Assembly: GCF_024267655.1 (NCBI RefSeq)
Contig: NZ_CP100595.1
Span: 2,728,001-2,792,000, forward strand
Source of the DNA: Arcobacter roscoffensis
Lineage (GTDB): Bacteria; Campylobacterota; Campylobacteria; Campylobacterales; Arcobacteraceae
Length of the DNA: 64,000 bases
Direction of reading: 5' to 3'
Under the pieces are notes generated by a model, which was given only the letters and a program-made list of their open reading frames with translations, was not told the DNA's origin and ran no database searches. Both the position numbers and the translations under genes were made by a program. Of this stretch, positions 1-9,817 are shown piece after piece; within the stretch, counting starts at the first letter, position 1, and each line of letters starts with the position of its first letter.

Positions 1-281
1 TTTGCTGTCCATACTGTTTTTTTACCTATTAAGTTAGAAGCTTTATCTCCATAATGAATTTCAGCAAGTCTTCTCTCATCAGTACTACCCTCAATAAACC
101 ATAAAAGCTCAGAAATAATTGCTTTTAAAAATGTCTTTTTTGTAGTTACAAGTGGGAAGCCCTCACTTAAATCAAATCTCATTTGATAACCAAATACAGA
201 AGTAGTTCCTGTACCTGTTCTATCTTCTTTTTTAACACCCTTATCTAAAATATGTTGCAATAAATCTAAATACTGTTTCAA
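1..281 (-). CDS. thyA: Thymidylate synthase ThyA, N-terminal part (runs off the window)
   Basis: Methylates dUMP to dTMP with methylenetetrahydrofolate in the cytosol. The 93 visible residues match the ThyA N-terminus: [14 protein letters not shown], then DRTGTGT with the phosphate-binding Arg, then [16 protein letters not shown] and [10 protein letters not shown]. The rest lies before base 1. The start is a TTG at 281-279 with AAGGAA a few bases upstream; an in-frame TAA directly precedes it, so no earlier start is possible. The TTG shares bases with the TGA stop of recQ, so the two genes are probably translationally coupled. Confidence 0.93.
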   Translation of the reverse strand, partial: MKQYLDLLQHILDKGVKKEDRTGTGTTSVFGYQMRFDLSEGFPLVTTKKTFLKAIISELLWFIEGSTDERRLAEIHYGDKASNLIGKKTVWTA

Positions 282-2386
282 TTACTTTCCTTCTTAAAAT
301 ACTCATACAAATATAAGTATTGTCTTAGTTCTTTTAAACTTTCATACTGCAAACCTTGCTCTATCCATTGTTTTATTTCACTTGGAATTTTAATAGGCTC
401 TAATAACTCTTGTTTTTTGTTTTGTGAAAGCTTTTTATGTTCGTATAATAGTGATAAATGGCTTAATATCGAACTAATCCCTAAATCACGAATTTGTGCT
501 ATTTCTTCTAGTGTTTTTTCATTTTCAATTAACTCCAAAGTTTCCAAATAAGTCTTTGTTAACTTCTTTGAAGGAGCTTTATTTTCTATCTCTTCTTTGT
601 TTTCTTCTTTTATTTTTTGACAAGCTTCTAAAAAAGCATTTCCATACTTTTCAAATCTTACTTTTCCAACTCCATTTATTTCAAGGAACTCTTCTTTTGT
701 GATAGGAAGTTTTTGACTTAACTCTTTTAAAGTTTTATCCCCAAAAATCACATAAGCAGGAACTTCATTTTCATTTGCTATTTCTCTTCGCAGAGTTTTA
801 AACTCCTCAAAAACCTTATCATCAAAGCTTAGTTCTAAGTCTTCCTCTTCTTGTTTTACTAAAAGTCCAAGCTTATCACTATCTATGAAAAGTTTCTCTT
901 TTCCTTTTAGTATTTTCATACCCAAATCTGAAATTTTCAAAGCTCTAAACTCACCTAATTCTAAAGCTTGTATGTCTATAAGCTTATCACAAATAGCTAT
1001 CCATTCATTTTTACTTTTTTGTGATCCAATATTATAAACACTTAACTTATCATGACCAAACTCTAAAAGCTTTTGATTTTTTGAACCTCTTAAAACATCA
1101 ACTATGTGATTTATTCCAAATCTTTGTTCACATCTAAAAATAGCTGAGAGTAGTTTTTGAGCATCCACACTTACATCAACTTGTTCAACCTCGCCTTTTG
1201 TACAGTTATCACATAAAGTTTCACAACTAGGTATTTCATCTTCAAAATATGAAGCTATGATTTTATGCCTACAATTATTTGAAACACAATATCTATACAT
1301 AAACTCTAATTTTTCTAAAGATGTAGATTTATACCCATCATCAATAGCTTCTTCGATTTGTATTTTTCTTTTTACCTCATCAGCCTTTGAATAAAGTAAA
1401 TATACATAAGACATATCGCCATCTCTTCCTGCACGACCTATTTCTTGATAGTAATTTTCCAAAGTTTTAGGCATAGAAGTATGTACTACAAATCTAATAT
1501 TTGATTTATCAATTCCCATACCAAAAGCAATAGTAGCAACAACTATATCAACTCTTTCATATACAAAATCTTCAAAAACTCTATTTTTCACATCTACACT
1601 AAGTCCTGCATGATAAGCTGCTGCTTTATAGTTTTCATCACATAAAAACTTAGCAATACCCTCAGCCTCTTTTCTAGTAAAAGTATAGATTATTCCACAC
1701 ATTCCCCTATGAGTTTTTAGGAAATTTAATATTTGTCTTTTTCCATTTGAAACTCTTGGTTCTACTTTTATATCAAGATTATCTCTTTTTGTTTTTGCTC
1801 TAAAATGTTTTGGATTATTTAGTCTTAGACTATTTGCTATATCAGCTTCTACTTTTTTTGTAGCAGTTGCAGTAAATGCACATATAGAAGTATCAGGAAA
1901 AAACTGTTTTAATCTATCAAGATTTCTATACTCAGCTCTAAACTCATGTCCCCAAGCAGATACACAGTGAGCTTCATCTATTACGAAGTAGTTTATATTT
2001 ATTCTTTGAAGAACACCTACAAACTCATTTGAAGTAAATCTCTCAGGAGCTACATATAAAAACTTTAACTCCCCTTGCAAAAGCTTTTGTAAAGTAAAAC
2101 TGTTTTCATCACTACTTTGAAGAGAACTAATCATCTCAGCACTTATATTTAAATCATTAAGAGCTTTTACTTGGTCTTGCATAAGAGCAATCAAAGGAGA
2201 GATTACAATTGTAACTCCTTGCATAAGTAAAGTTGGAAGTTGATAACAAAGTGATTTTCCACCACCTGTTGGCAAAATAGTTAAAACATCTTGCCCACCT
2301 ATAATAGTATCAACAACATCTTCTTGAAATGACCTAAAACTTTCATGTCCAAATATATCTTTTAGTACTTCATATTTACTATTCAT
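278..2386 (-). CDS. recQ: ATP-dependent DNA helicase RecQ
   Basis: 3'-5' DNA helicase of recombination and replication-fork repair. The 702-residue protein has Walker A TGGGKS at residues 40-45, the DEAH box in [17 protein letters not shown] near residue 137, and helicase motif VI in [12 protein letters not shown]. Zinc-binding cysteines follow (CVSNNC, then CETLCDNC), then the RQC winged helix and an HRDC domain near 515-590. A C-terminal extension of about 100 residues resembles a helix-turn-helix segment, which lengthens it beyond E. coli RecQ (about 610 residues). The start codon overlaps the stop of the TetR gene by one base and the stop overlaps thyA, so TetR-recQ-thyA looks like one transcript. 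Confidence 0.96.
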   Translation of the reverse strand: MNSKYEVLKDIFGHESFRSFQEDVVDTIIGGQDVLTILPTGGGKSLCYQLPTLLMQGVTIVISPLIALMQDQVKALNDLNISAEMISSLQSSDENSFTLQKLLQGELKFLYVAPERFTSNEFVGVLQRININYFVIDEAHCVSAWGHEFRAEYRNLDRLKQFFPDTSICAFTATATKKVEADIANSLRLNNPKHFRAKTKRDNLDIKVEPRVSNGKRQILNFLKTHRGMCGIIYTFTRKEAEGIAKFLCDENYKAAAYHAGLSVDVKNRVFEDFVYERVDIVVATIAFGMGIDKSNIRFVVHTSMPKTLENYYQEIGRAGRDGDMSYVYLLYSKADEVKRKIQIEEAIDDGYKSTSLEKLEFMYRYCVSNNCRHKIIASYFEDEIPSCETLCDNCTKGEVEQVDVSVDAQKLLSAIFRCEQRFGINHIVDVLRGSKNQKLLEFGHDKLSVYNIGSQKSKNEWIAICDKLIDIQALELGEFRALKISDLGMKILKGKEKLFIDSDKLGLLVKQEEEDLELSFDDKVFEEFKTLRREIANENEVPAYVIFGDKTLKELSQKLPITKEEFLEINGVGKVRFEKYGNAFLEACQKIKEENKEEIENKAPSKKLTKTYLETLELIENEKTLEEIAQIRDLGISSILSHLSLLYEHKKLSQNKKQELLEPIKIPSEIKQWIEQGLQYESLKELRQYLYLYEYFKKESN

Positions 2387-2958
2387 TACTTAACTTTTAA
2401 AAGATTAAGATAATTATGCAATTGTTCTATACATATATCATAGTATTTAGAATCAGATGATTTTTTGGCAGTTGTTAAGCCACCTTGAATTGTGGCTAAG
2501 ATGAACATTCCCACAGCTTTTGTATCAGTATCTTTTTTTATCTCACCATTTTCCACAGCTCTATCTAGTGCTGCTTGGAAGATTGCTTCAAATTTAAAGT
2601 ATGATTTTTCTAAGGCTTTTTTAAAGTCTTCATCTTGATTTGATAATTCATGTACAAGATTATTTAATCTACATCCATAAATGAAATTATATAAAGGTTT
2701 GTTTCTTAGTACAGACATGATGGCTTCTATCATATTCTCTTCACTTTCTAAAATAACTCCATATTTTTTTTGAATATATTCATCAACATGAACTTCAATT
2801 ATTGCTAGAATCAGCTCTTTTTTTGATTTGAAAAAGTGATACATACTTCCTTTATTCATTGAAGCTTTTTTAAGTATTTTATCTACAGATGTTGCATGAT
2901 ATCCATTTTGAAAAATCTCTTCAAAGGCTACTTTTAATAACTTATCTCTACTATTCAT
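2386..2958 (-). CDS. TetR/AcrR family transcriptional regulator
   Basis: A 190-residue regulator with an N-terminal TetR helix-turn-helix (HATSVDKILKKASMNKGSMYHFF, residues about 20-43, followed by KSKKELI) and a helical C-terminal ligand domain. The ligand is not predictable. It sits 9 bases after the LysE-family exporter gene on the same strand, and TetR proteins often control a neighbouring transporter, so the exporter is the first candidate target (inference). It overlaps recQ by one base. Confidence 0.9.
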   Translation of the reverse strand: MNSRDKLLKVAFEEIFQNGYHATSVDKILKKASMNKGSMYHFFKSKKELILAIIEVHVDEYIQKKYGVILESEENMIEAIMSVLRNKPLYNFIYGCRLNNLVHELSNQDEDFKKALEKSYFKFEAIFQAALDRAVENGEIKKDTDTKAVGMFILATIQGGLTTAKKSSDSKYYDICIEQLHNYLNLLKVK

Positions 2959-2967
2959 TTTTTTCCT

Positions 2968-3603
2968 TTATTTACTTAAGGCTACTTTTATACCTAAACC
3001 TATCAATACCACACCAACAATTCTATCAAACCATACTCCAAAGGAATTAAAGAAAGTTCTTACTTTTTTATGACTTAAAAATAGTGAAAGAAACACAAAC
3101 CAAATAATACTTGCAATCATACAAAATATTCCATATATAGCTTGTATATACATAGGTGTATCTATGCTTATAACTACTGTAAACATTGATAAGAAAAATA
3201 GTGTTGCTTTAGGATTTAAAGCATTGCATAAAAACCCCATACTAAAGGATTTAAAATCACTTATATTCTCTTTTTGTTTTGAACTATCATCTTGTAAGTT
3301 CATACCTTTTGATCTTAAACTCATAATCCCAAGATAAATTAAATAAGCAGCACCTAAATACTTCACAATATTAAATAAAACAATTGATTTTGAAATAATA
3401 AGCCCTATACCTAATAAAGTATAAACTACATGAACAGAAACACCAAGTCCTATTCCAATACTTGAAACAATAGATGCTCTTTTTCCATAACTAACACTTT
3501 GTTTTAAAATCATCGCAAAATCAGGACCAGGTGATAGCAATGCTATAAATAAAGCAGCAGCTAGTATTAAAAACTCATTTACATATAAAGAATAATCAAT
3601 CAA
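2968..3603 (-). CDS. LysE/RhtB family amino-acid exporter
   Basis: Inner-membrane exporter of the LysE/RhtB family, which typically exports amino acids such as homoserine, threonine or lysine. The first helix carries the family signature LSPGPDFAMILKQSVSYGKRAS, where the SPGP turn is diagnostic, and about six hydrophobic segments follow over roughly 210 residues. I place the start at TTG 3603-3601 (LIDYSLYVNEF) because AAGGAA lies 5 bases upstream; an ATG at 3636 also keeps the frame open but would overlap the upstream gene and has no obvious ribosome site. The substrate is unknown. Confidence 0.85.
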   Translation of the reverse strand: MIDYSLYVNEFLILAAALFIALLSPGPDFAMILKQSVSYGKRASIVSSIGIGLGVSVHVVYTLLGIGLIISKSIVLFNIVKYLGAAYLIYLGIMSLRSKGMNLQDDSSKQKENISDFKSFSMGFLCNALNPKATLFFLSMFTVVISIDTPMYIQAIYGIFCMIASIIWFVFLSLFLSHKKVRTFFNSFGVWFDRIVGVVLIGLGIKVALSK

Positions 3604-3604
3604 T

Positions 3605-4582
3605 TTAATTCCTTCTTTGCCCTGATTTTGGATCACTTACTTCTTTTTGTAAGTCTAAACTTAGATTATGATAGAAAAGCTCTCCATAATCTGTAGTTCT
3701 ATTTATAGTCTCATATGCTTGTTTTATATCATTGTTATATTTTAAAGCTTCTTGTAATATCTTTATAATTTTTACAGATTCCAAAAAGTTCACATGAGAA
3801 GGAGCTTCTATGGGTGAGCTATAATACTTGTGCATTCTTTCAACTAAGTTCTTATTTCTGATTTCTATAAATACAGATTCAATTGGTGATTTAAAGAAAA
3901 GTATCTTTTGCTTTACATTTATAGATATATATGTTGTTTCCATTCCATAAATTTTTCTTGAAAAACTATCAAATAAGAAAAGCTTTTTATTATAGTTATT
4001 GTTAAATAACTCATATATAAGTTCTAATATTTTGATTTTTTCTTCTTTTGTATAGAAGTTTCCAATACTTGCAAAACAAAATGATAAAACAGACTTAATT
4101 GAATACCATTCAGTAGTATCATAATCATATCTTAGCATCTGCTCAATTCTTCTTTGTTTTAACTCTTCAATATCTTTTGATGTTTTTGTTCTGTACACTT
4201 CTTGTACAGCAGTATCTCTATACATAGGTCCTGGAAACTGTGCTTGAATAACAAATCTTCTATTTTTTTCAACTTCCATGATATATTTTAACCTACCATA
4301 ATAGTCTTCATCTATTATTCTAACTTCTTTTTGAGGTATTTGTGTTATTGATTTTAAAAACTCCTCATCAACACAACCATCCTCCCATATATAATCTGGG
4401 TACCTAAAAATCTGACAAATTTTCTCTTTTACATCATTACTTGGTTCAACTTCTGTTAAATTATCAATCCACGATGTAACAGTCCTTCTATCCTTATTGA
4501 TTAAAGATGCAAACTTAGATATACTTAAATTTGATCTTTTGAATATCTCTATAAACTTATCTATTGAGTTTTTATAATTCAT
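3605..4582 (-). CDS. Helix-turn-helix regulator divergent from the prp operon
   Basis: A 325-residue protein with an N-terminal helix-turn-helix of XRE/Cro character (ISKFASLINKDRRTVTSWID, residues about 20-39) and a large C-terminal region that I do not recognise. It lacks the sigma-54 AAA+ module of enterobacterial PrpR and the paired cysteines of actinobacterial short-chain acyl regulators. It is divergent from prpB across about 175 bases that hold two copies of a 10-bp direct repeat, so it is the obvious candidate to sense propionate-derived metabolites and control prpBCDF (inference). The LysE-type exporter gene begins 1 base after its stop. Confidence 0.7.
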   Translation of the reverse strand: MNYKNSIDKFIEIFKRSNLSISKFASLINKDRRTVTSWIDNLTEVEPSNDVKEKICQIFRYPDYIWEDGCVDEEFLKSITQIPQKEVRIIDEDYYGRLKYIMEVEKNRRFVIQAQFPGPMYRDTAVQEVYRTKTSKDIEELKQRRIEQMLRYDYDTTEWYSIKSVLSFCFASIGNFYTKEEKIKILELIYELFNNNYNKKLFLFDSFSRKIYGMETTYISINVKQKILFFKSPIESVFIEIRNKNLVERMHKYYSSPIEAPSHVNFLESVKIIKILQEALKYNNDIKQAYETINRTTDYGELFYHNLSLDLQKEVSDPKSGQRRN

Positions 4583-4609
4583 TTACATTCCTTAGAATTA
4601 ACTTTATCT

Positions 4610-4649
4610 AATATTGTACCATTTTAAAGCATAAGAACAAATATTGTAC
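4610..4649. repeat. Tandem 10-bp direct repeats, candidate operator
   Basis: AATATTGTAC occurs at 4610-4619 and exactly again at 4640-4649, start to start 30 bases or about three helical turns. Each copy contains the palindromic core GTAC. The copies lie in the divergent region between the regulator and prpB and were not found in the later prp intergenic gaps. The spacing suits two dimers on one DNA face. Operator function is inference. Confidence 0.5.
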
Positions 4650-4723
4650 ATTTAATATATATTTTAAAAAAAGTTGTGTTTTCTCTTACAAAAATCATAC
4701 ACTGTGCATATGTCTAAATCATG

Positions 4724-4729
4724 TATAAT
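4724..4729 (+). promoter_or_regulatory. -10 element of the prpB promoter
   Basis: A perfect TATAAT lies 28 bases before the chosen prpB start. No convincing -35 hexamer is present, as is usual for the housekeeping sigma factor of Campylobacterota. The expected transcript start is near 4736. Confidence 0.6.
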
Positions 4730-4757
4730 AATACTCAATTCAAATTAAAGGATGTGT

Positions 4758-5642
4758 ATGAGCGCAGGAAAAAAATTTAGAGAAGCACTTAAGGAAGAGT
4801 CTCCTTTACAAATCGTAGGAACAATTAATGCATACCAAGCATTACAAGCTACAAAAGTAGGACATAAGGCAATTTACCTTTCAGGTGGAGGAATTGCAAA
4901 TGCATCTTACGGTTTACCAGATTTAGGTATGACTATGATTGAGGACGTATGTATTGACATTAGAAGAATTACTTCTATTTGTGATACTCCTGTTATCGTA
5001 GATGCTGATACTGGTTGGGGACACGCATTCAACGTTGCTAGAACTGTTAAAGAATTTATCAGATCTGGTGCAGCTGGACTTCACATTGAAGATCAAGTTG
5101 CTGCAAAAAGATGTGGACACAGACCTAATAAAGAGTTAGTTTCTACTGAAGAAATGTGTGACAGAATTAGAGCTGCGGTTGATGCAAAAATGCAATTAGA
5201 CCCAGATTTCTATATCATCGCTAGAACTGATGCACACGCTTCTGAAGGGCAACAAGCTGCAATCGACAGAGCATTAGCTTACGTTGAAGCTGGAGCAGAT
5301 GCAATTTTCGCTGAAGCAATCCATACATTAAAAGAGTACAAAGAGTTTACTGATAAAATGGATGTTCCAGTATTAGCAAACATTACTGAATTTGGTGCAA
5401 CTCCAATGTTCACAACTGAAGAATTAGCAGAAGTTGGTATTGACATGGTTCTTTACCCATTATCAGCATTCAGAGCAATGAACAAAGCTGCATTAAACGT
5501 ATACCAAGAGTTAAAAGACAAAGGAACTCAAGAAGGTGTATTAGATACTATGCAAACAAGAATGGAGCTTTACGATATGTTAGGTTACCATGATTATGAG
5601 CAAAAAATGGACGCACTATTTTCAAAAGGTAAAGCTAAGTAA
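4758..5642 (+). CDS. prpB: 2-methylisocitrate lyase PrpB
   Basis: Last enzyme of the methylcitrate cycle: it cleaves 2-methylisocitrate to pyruvate and succinate. It belongs to the isocitrate lyase/PEP mutase superfamily; the metal-binding DAD is at residues 82-84 and the catalytic Cys119 sits in KRCGHRPNK, the form typical of methylisocitrate lyase. The 294-residue length is normal. I prefer ATG 4758 over ATG 4752: the AAAGGA site ends at 4751, which gives a 6-base spacer, and [11 protein letters not shown] matches known PrpB N-termini. It is first in prpB-prpC-acnD-prpF. Confidence 0.96.
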   Translation: MSAGKKFREALKEESPLQIVGTINAYQALQATKVGHKAIYLSGGGIANASYGLPDLGMTMIEDVCIDIRRITSICDTPVIVDADTGWGHAFNVARTVKEFIRSGAAGLHIEDQVAAKRCGHRPNKELVSTEEMCDRIRAAVDAKMQLDPDFYIIARTDAHASEGQQAAIDRALAYVEAGADAIFAEAIHTLKEYKEFTDKMDVPVLANITEFGATPMFTTEELAEVGIDMVLYPLSAFRAMNKAALNVYQELKDKGTQEGVLDTMQTRMELYDMLGYHDYEQKMDALFSKGKAK

Positions 5643-5717
5643 TTAGCTTCGCCTTGTAAAACAAAAAAAGCACGAATATAAAATTTTAATTAAAACACAA
5701 AGTTTAAGGAGAGAGAA

Positions 5718-6827
5718 ATGAGTGGTTTAGCAGGTGTTACAGCAGGTCAATCATCAATTTGTACATGTGGATTAGGTAATGGTCTTAACTATAGAGGTTA
5801 TGATATCGCAGATTTAGCATTAAAAGCAGACTTCGAAGAGGTTGCATTTTTATTATTAAATGGTGAATTACCAACTAAAAAAGAATTAAAAGCATTCCAA
5901 AATAAAATTATTGAAGCTAGACAACTTCCAGCTGCAGTAAAAGAGGTATTAAGAGCATTACCAGCTTCTTCTCACCCAATGGATATCATGAAAACTGCAA
6001 CTGCAGCTTACGGATGTGTATTCCCAGAAGCTGAAGATTTTTCTGATCAAATGGATAAAATCACTATGTTACTTGGAGCATTTCCATCGTTCTTAGTTTA
6101 CTGGCACCACTGGCATGTAAATGGTAAAGAGATTGAATTAGCTTCAGAAGAGCAAACTATGGCTGGTTTCATTGTTGAAAGATTAAAAGAGAAAAAACCT
6201 TTTGATGTTGAAGTTAAAGCAATGAACGCAATGTTAACTTTATATGCAGAGCATGAATTCAATGCATCTACATTTGCAAACAGAATTACTGCTTCTACAT
6301 TATCAGACATCTACTCTTGTATGACTACTGGTATTGGTACATTAAAAGGTCACTTACATGGTGGAGCTAATGAAGTAGCAATTAAATTCGTATTAGGATT
6401 TGATGATGTTGATCACGCATTAAAATCTGTAGATGAATTATTCGCTAAAAAAGAAAAAATTATGGGATTCGGGCACAGAGTATATAGAGAAGTAGATCCA
6501 AGATCTCCTATCGGATTCGAATTAGCTAAAGAGTTAAAAGAATTAGAAACTTCTGACCCTAAATTATTTGATATTGCAAAAGCAGTAAGAGATAAGGTTA
6601 AAGCTGAAAAAGGTTTACCTGATAATATCGACTTCTTCGGTGGATTAATTTACCACTATATGCAAATAGAAAGATTATACTATACGCCATTATTCATTAT
6701 GTCAAGAGCTGCTGGATGGGCTGCTCACGCATTTGAACAAAGAGCGAATAACAGAATTATCAGACCAAGTTCAGAGTATACTGGACCTGAGCCTAGAGAT
6801 TTCGTAGCATTAGAAGATAGAGCTTAA
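5718..6827 (+). CDS. prpC: 2-methylcitrate synthase PrpC
   Basis: Condenses propionyl-CoA with oxaloacetate to 2-methylcitrate. The protein is of the citrate synthase family but at 369 residues is the short type typical of methylcitrate synthases. Active-site landmarks are LHGGANEVA and GFGHRVYREVDPR, each with a catalytic His, and the start YRGYDIADLA is characteristic. A strong AAGGAGAG site precedes the ATG. It lies 75 bases after prpB and is probably co-transcribed. Confidence 0.96.
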   Translation: MSGLAGVTAGQSSICTCGLGNGLNYRGYDIADLALKADFEEVAFLLLNGELPTKKELKAFQNKIIEARQLPAAVKEVLRALPASSHPMDIMKTATAAYGCVFPEAEDFSDQMDKITMLLGAFPSFLVYWHHWHVNGKEIELASEEQTMAGFIVERLKEKKPFDVEVKAMNAMLTLYAEHEFNASTFANRITASTLSDIYSCMTTGIGTLKGHLHGGANEVAIKFVLGFDDVDHALKSVDELFAKKEKIMGFGHRVYREVDPRSPIGFELAKELKELETSDPKLFDIAKAVRDKVKAEKGLPDNIDFFGGLIYHYMQIERLYYTPLFIMSRAAGWAAHAFEQRANNRIIRPSSEYTGPEPRDFVALEDRA

Positions 6828-6887
6828 TTCTTTCTTCTTTTTTTAAAAAAGCACAAGAAACATAAAAAACTTACATAAAAAAATTAA

Positions 6888-6911
6888 AATAGCCTCTTTA
6901 TAGAGGCTATT
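6888..6911. promoter_or_regulatory. Perfect stem-loop between prpC and acnD
   Basis: AATAGCCTCT and AGAGGCTATT pair perfectly (10 bp) around the loop TTAT. On the plus strand ACAACACAAG follows, so there is no U-tract and a plain terminator is unlikely in the operon direction. On the minus strand a T-rich stretch follows. It may be an RNA processing or stability element setting relative expression of prpBC and acnD-prpF, or a terminator for antisense transcripts. Confidence 0.6.
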
Positions 6912-7020
6912 ACAACACAAGTGCCACATACAGTGGATAAATTACAATAAAAAATTTAGCACTGTTTGGAAACATAAATTGAACTAAAGTTCATAAAAAA
7001 TTTAAGAATGGATATAAATA

Positions 7021-9618
7021 ATGACAAACGAAAAATATCTTAAAAACCTTGATGGTGTAGATGGTGTTAAGTACTATGATGTTAAAGCAGCAGTAGAAGA
7101 CATTACTCCTGGTTCATTTGAAAAACTTAACTATACTTCAAGAGTTTTAGCTGAAAACTTAATTAGAAAGTGTCCTAGTGCAGACTTAAAAGACTCATTA
7201 GTACAATTAATTGAAAAAAGAACTGATAAAGATTTCCCTTGGTTCCCATCAAGAGTTATTTGTCACGATATCTTAGGATTAACTGCATTTGTTGATTTAG
7301 CAGGATTAAGAGAAGCAGTAGCTTCTAAAGGTGGTAACCCTGATAAAGTTAACCCTGTTGTTCCAACACAATTAATCGTTGACCACTCATTAGCTGTAGA
7401 GTGTGGTGGATATGATCCAGATGCTTTCCAAAAAAATAGAGATATAGAAGATAGAAGAAATGCAGATAGATTCCACTTTATTAACTGGACTAAAGAAGCA
7501 TTTAACAACGTTGATGTTATTCCTCCAGGAAACGGTATTATGCACCAAATCAACTTAGAGAAAATGTCTCCAGTTGTTCACTTAGATGATGGTGTTGCAA
7601 GTCCAGATACATTAGTTGGTACTGACTCACATACTCCTCACGTTGATGCACTTGGTGTTATTGCTGTTGGTGTTGGTGGATTAGAAGCAGAAAATGTAAT
7701 GTTAGGTAACCCTTCTTATATGAGAGTTCCTGAAATTATTGGTGTTGAGATTGTGGGTGAGAGAGCACCTGGAATTACTGCAACTGATATTGCACTTTCT
7801 ATGACTTCATTCTTAAGAGAAAACAATGTTATTTCTGCTTACTTAGAGTTCTTCGGTGAAGGTATTAAATACCTTAACTTAGGCGATAGAGCTACTATTG
7901 CAAATATGACTCCTGAATATGGTGCATCTGCTGGTATGTTCGCTATTGATGAGCAAACTATTTCTTACTTAAAAGTAACAGGTAGAGAAGCAAAACAAGT
8001 TGAATTAGTAGAAGCTTATGCTAAAGCAAATGGTTTATGGGCTGATCAATTTGAAGGTGCTACATATGCTAGAACTATTCAATTTGACTTATCAAAAGTA
8101 ACTAGATCATTAGCAGGTCCTTCTAAACCTCATAAATTAGTTCCAACTTCAACTTTAAAAGAAGAAGGTATTGTAAAAGAGTGGACTCAAGAAGGTGATT
8201 TAATTCCTGATGGTGGTATCTTAATTGCTGCTATTACTTCATGTACAAATACTTCAAATCCTAGAAACGTAATTGCTGCTGGACTTTTAGCTAAAAAAGC
8301 AAACGAGCTTGGACTACAAAGAAAACCATGGGTTAAGTCTTCATTAGCACCAGGTTCAAAAGTAATTGAAGTTTACTTAAAAGATGCTGGATTATTACCT
8401 GAAATGGAAAAACTAGGATTTGGTGTAGTTGGTTTTGCTTGTACTACTTGTAATGGTATGTCAGGTGCATTAGATGAAAAAATCCAACAAGAAGTTATAG
8501 ATAGAGATATTTATTCTACTGCTGTATTATCTGGAAACAGAAACTTTGATGGAAGAATTCACCCATACGTAAAAGAAGCATTCTTAGCATCTCCTGCATT
8601 AGTTATTGCATATGCATTAGCTGGTACTGTAAGATTTGATATTGAAAATGACTCTTTAGGTAAAGATGCAAATGGTAATGACATTAAATTAGCTGACTTA
8701 TGGCCATCTGATGAAGAAATTGATGCTGTTGAAAAAGAGTGTGTTAGACCTGAAATGTATAATGATATTTATGATCCAATGTTCGCAAGAGATGGATTAT
8801 CAAGTGTTAAAGTAGATCCATTCTACAAATGGAATACTAACTCTACATATATTAATAAGCCTCCATACTGGGAAGATGAATATATGCAAATGCCAGCATT
8901 AAAAGGTTTAAGACCATTAGGTGTATTCCCTGATAATATCACTACTGATCACTTATCTCCATCAAATGCTATCTTACCTGATTCTGCTTCTGGTGAATAT
9001 TGTATTTCTAAAGGTCTTCCAATTCCTGACCTTAACTCTTATGCTACACATAGAGGGGATCATAATACAGCTTCAAGAGCAACATTAGCAAATCCAAAAT
9101 TATTTAACGAAATGGTTAAAGATGAAAATGGAAATGTTAAACAAGGTTCACTAACTAAAATCATGCCAGAGGGTACTGAGTCTAGAATGTGGGAAGCTAT
9201 TGAAGAGTATAACAATAGAAAACAACCATTAATTATCGTTGCTGGTACTAACTATGGTCAAGGAAGTTCTAGAGACTGGGCTGCAAAAGGTGTTAGACTT
9301 GCAGGTGTTGAAGTTCTTATTGCTGAATCAATTGAGAGAATTCACAGAACTAACTTAGTTGGAATGGGTGTATTACCATTACAATTCAAAGAAGGTGATA
9401 CTAGACATACTTACGCTATTGATGGTTCTGAGACTTTTGATATCGAAGGTGAAATCACTCCTAGATGTGACTTAGATGTTGTTATGACAAGAGCAAATGG
9501 TGAAGTTGTTAAATTCTCAGTATTATGTAGATTAGATACTTCTGCTGAAGTTGAAGTTTACAAAAATGGTGGTATTTTACAAAAATTCGCTAAAGATGTT
9601 GTTGCTGAAACTAAGTAA
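7021..9618 (+). CDS. acnD: 2-methylcitrate dehydratase, Fe-S type, AcnD
   Basis: Aconitase-family enzyme that dehydrates 2-methylcitrate to a 2-methylaconitate isomer, which PrpF then converts. The 865-residue sequence follows AcnD closely, for example DFPWFPSRVICHDILG and VPTQLIVDHSLAVE. The [4Fe-4S] ligands are Cys408 in SCTNTSNP and Cys474 and Cys477 in CTTCNG. The C-terminal swivel domain carries YGQGSSRDWAAKG. The neighbouring prpF supports AcnD rather than AcnA. The upstream gap is 193 bases and holds a perfect stem-loop. Confidence 0.96.
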   Translation: MTNEKYLKNLDGVDGVKYYDVKAAVEDITPGSFEKLNYTSRVLAENLIRKCPSADLKDSLVQLIEKRTDKDFPWFPSRVICHDILGLTAFVDLAGLREAVASKGGNPDKVNPVVPTQLIVDHSLAVECGGYDPDAFQKNRDIEDRRNADRFHFINWTKEAFNNVDVIPPGNGIMHQINLEKMSPVVHLDDGVASPDTLVGTDSHTPHVDALGVIAVGVGGLEAENVMLGNPSYMRVPEIIGVEIVGERAPGITATDIALSMTSFLRENNVISAYLEFFGEGIKYLNLGDRATIANMTPEYGASAGMFAIDEQTISYLKVTGREAKQVELVEAYAKANGLWADQFEGATYARTIQFDLSKVTRSLAGPSKPHKLVPTSTLKEEGIVKEWTQEGDLIPDGGILIAAITSCTNTSNPRNVIAAGLLAKKANELGLQRKPWVKSSLAPGSKVIEVYLKDAGLLPEMEKLGFGVVGFACTTCNGMSGALDEKIQQEVIDRDIYSTAVLSGNRNFDGRIHPYVKEAFLASPALVIAYALAGTVRFDIENDSLGKDANGNDIKLADLWPSDEEIDAVEKECVRPEMYNDIYDPMFARDGLSSVKVDPFYKWNTNSTYINKPPYWEDEYMQMPALKGLRPLGVFPDNITTDHLSPSNAILPDSASGEYCISKGLPIPDLNSYATHRGDHNTASRATLANPKLFNEMVKDENGNVKQGSLTKIMPEGTESRMWEAIEEYNNRKQPLIIVAGTNYGQGSSRDWAAKGVRLAGVEVLIAESIERIHRTNLVGMGVLPLQFKEGDTRHTYAIDGSETFDIEGEITPRCDLDVVMTRANGEVVKFSVLCRLDTSAEVEVYKNGGILQKFAKDVVAETK

Positions 9619-9626
9619 TAAATCTT

Positions 9627-9658
9627 AATATTTTAGGGGCTTTTGCCCTTAAAATATT
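9627..9658 (+). terminator. Stem-loop directly after acnD
   Basis: A 14-bp stem with one G-U pair (9627-9640 with 9645-9658) closes a TTTT loop; the core is GGGGC with GCCC. The 3' side is only weakly U-rich (TGTT). It begins 9 bases after the acnD stop. It could be a partial terminator reducing prpF expression, or a 3'-end stabiliser. Confidence 0.55.
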
Positions 9659-9713
9659 TGTTAAAGAAATCAAAGATTTTTTTAATAAATATTTTTTCTA
9701 ATAGGAACAAATA

Positions 9714-9731
9714 AAACTGACTCGTCAGTTT
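9714..9731. repeat. Perfect 8-bp inverted repeat upstream of prpF
   Basis: AAACTGAC and GTCAGTTT flank a 2-base TC centre. Such a tight dyad fits a dimeric DNA-binding site better than an RNA hairpin. It lies 109 bases before the prpF start. Confidence 0.5.
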
Positions 9732-9753
9732 CTTTAGAGTTTTGTTTCTTTTA

Positions 9754-9772
9754 GTGAAAATTAATTTTTCAC
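9754..9772. repeat. 7-bp inverted repeat upstream of prpF
   Basis: GTGAAAA at 9754-9760 and TTTTCAC at 9766-9772 flank TTAAT. It is the third of four dyads in the acnD-prpF gap. Its role is unknown. Confidence 0.45.
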
Positions 9773-9798
9773 GATAAAAAGAAATCATAAAATAATAG

Positions 9799-9817
9799 GT
9801 CCCTTTTTAAATGGGAC
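9799..9817. promoter_or_regulatory. Hairpin just upstream of the prpF ribosome site
   Basis: GTCCC at 9799-9803 pairs with GGGAC at 9813-9817, ending 7 bases before the AAGGAG site of prpF. It could modulate ribosome access or protect a processed 5' end. No riboswitch family is recognised. Confidence 0.4.
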
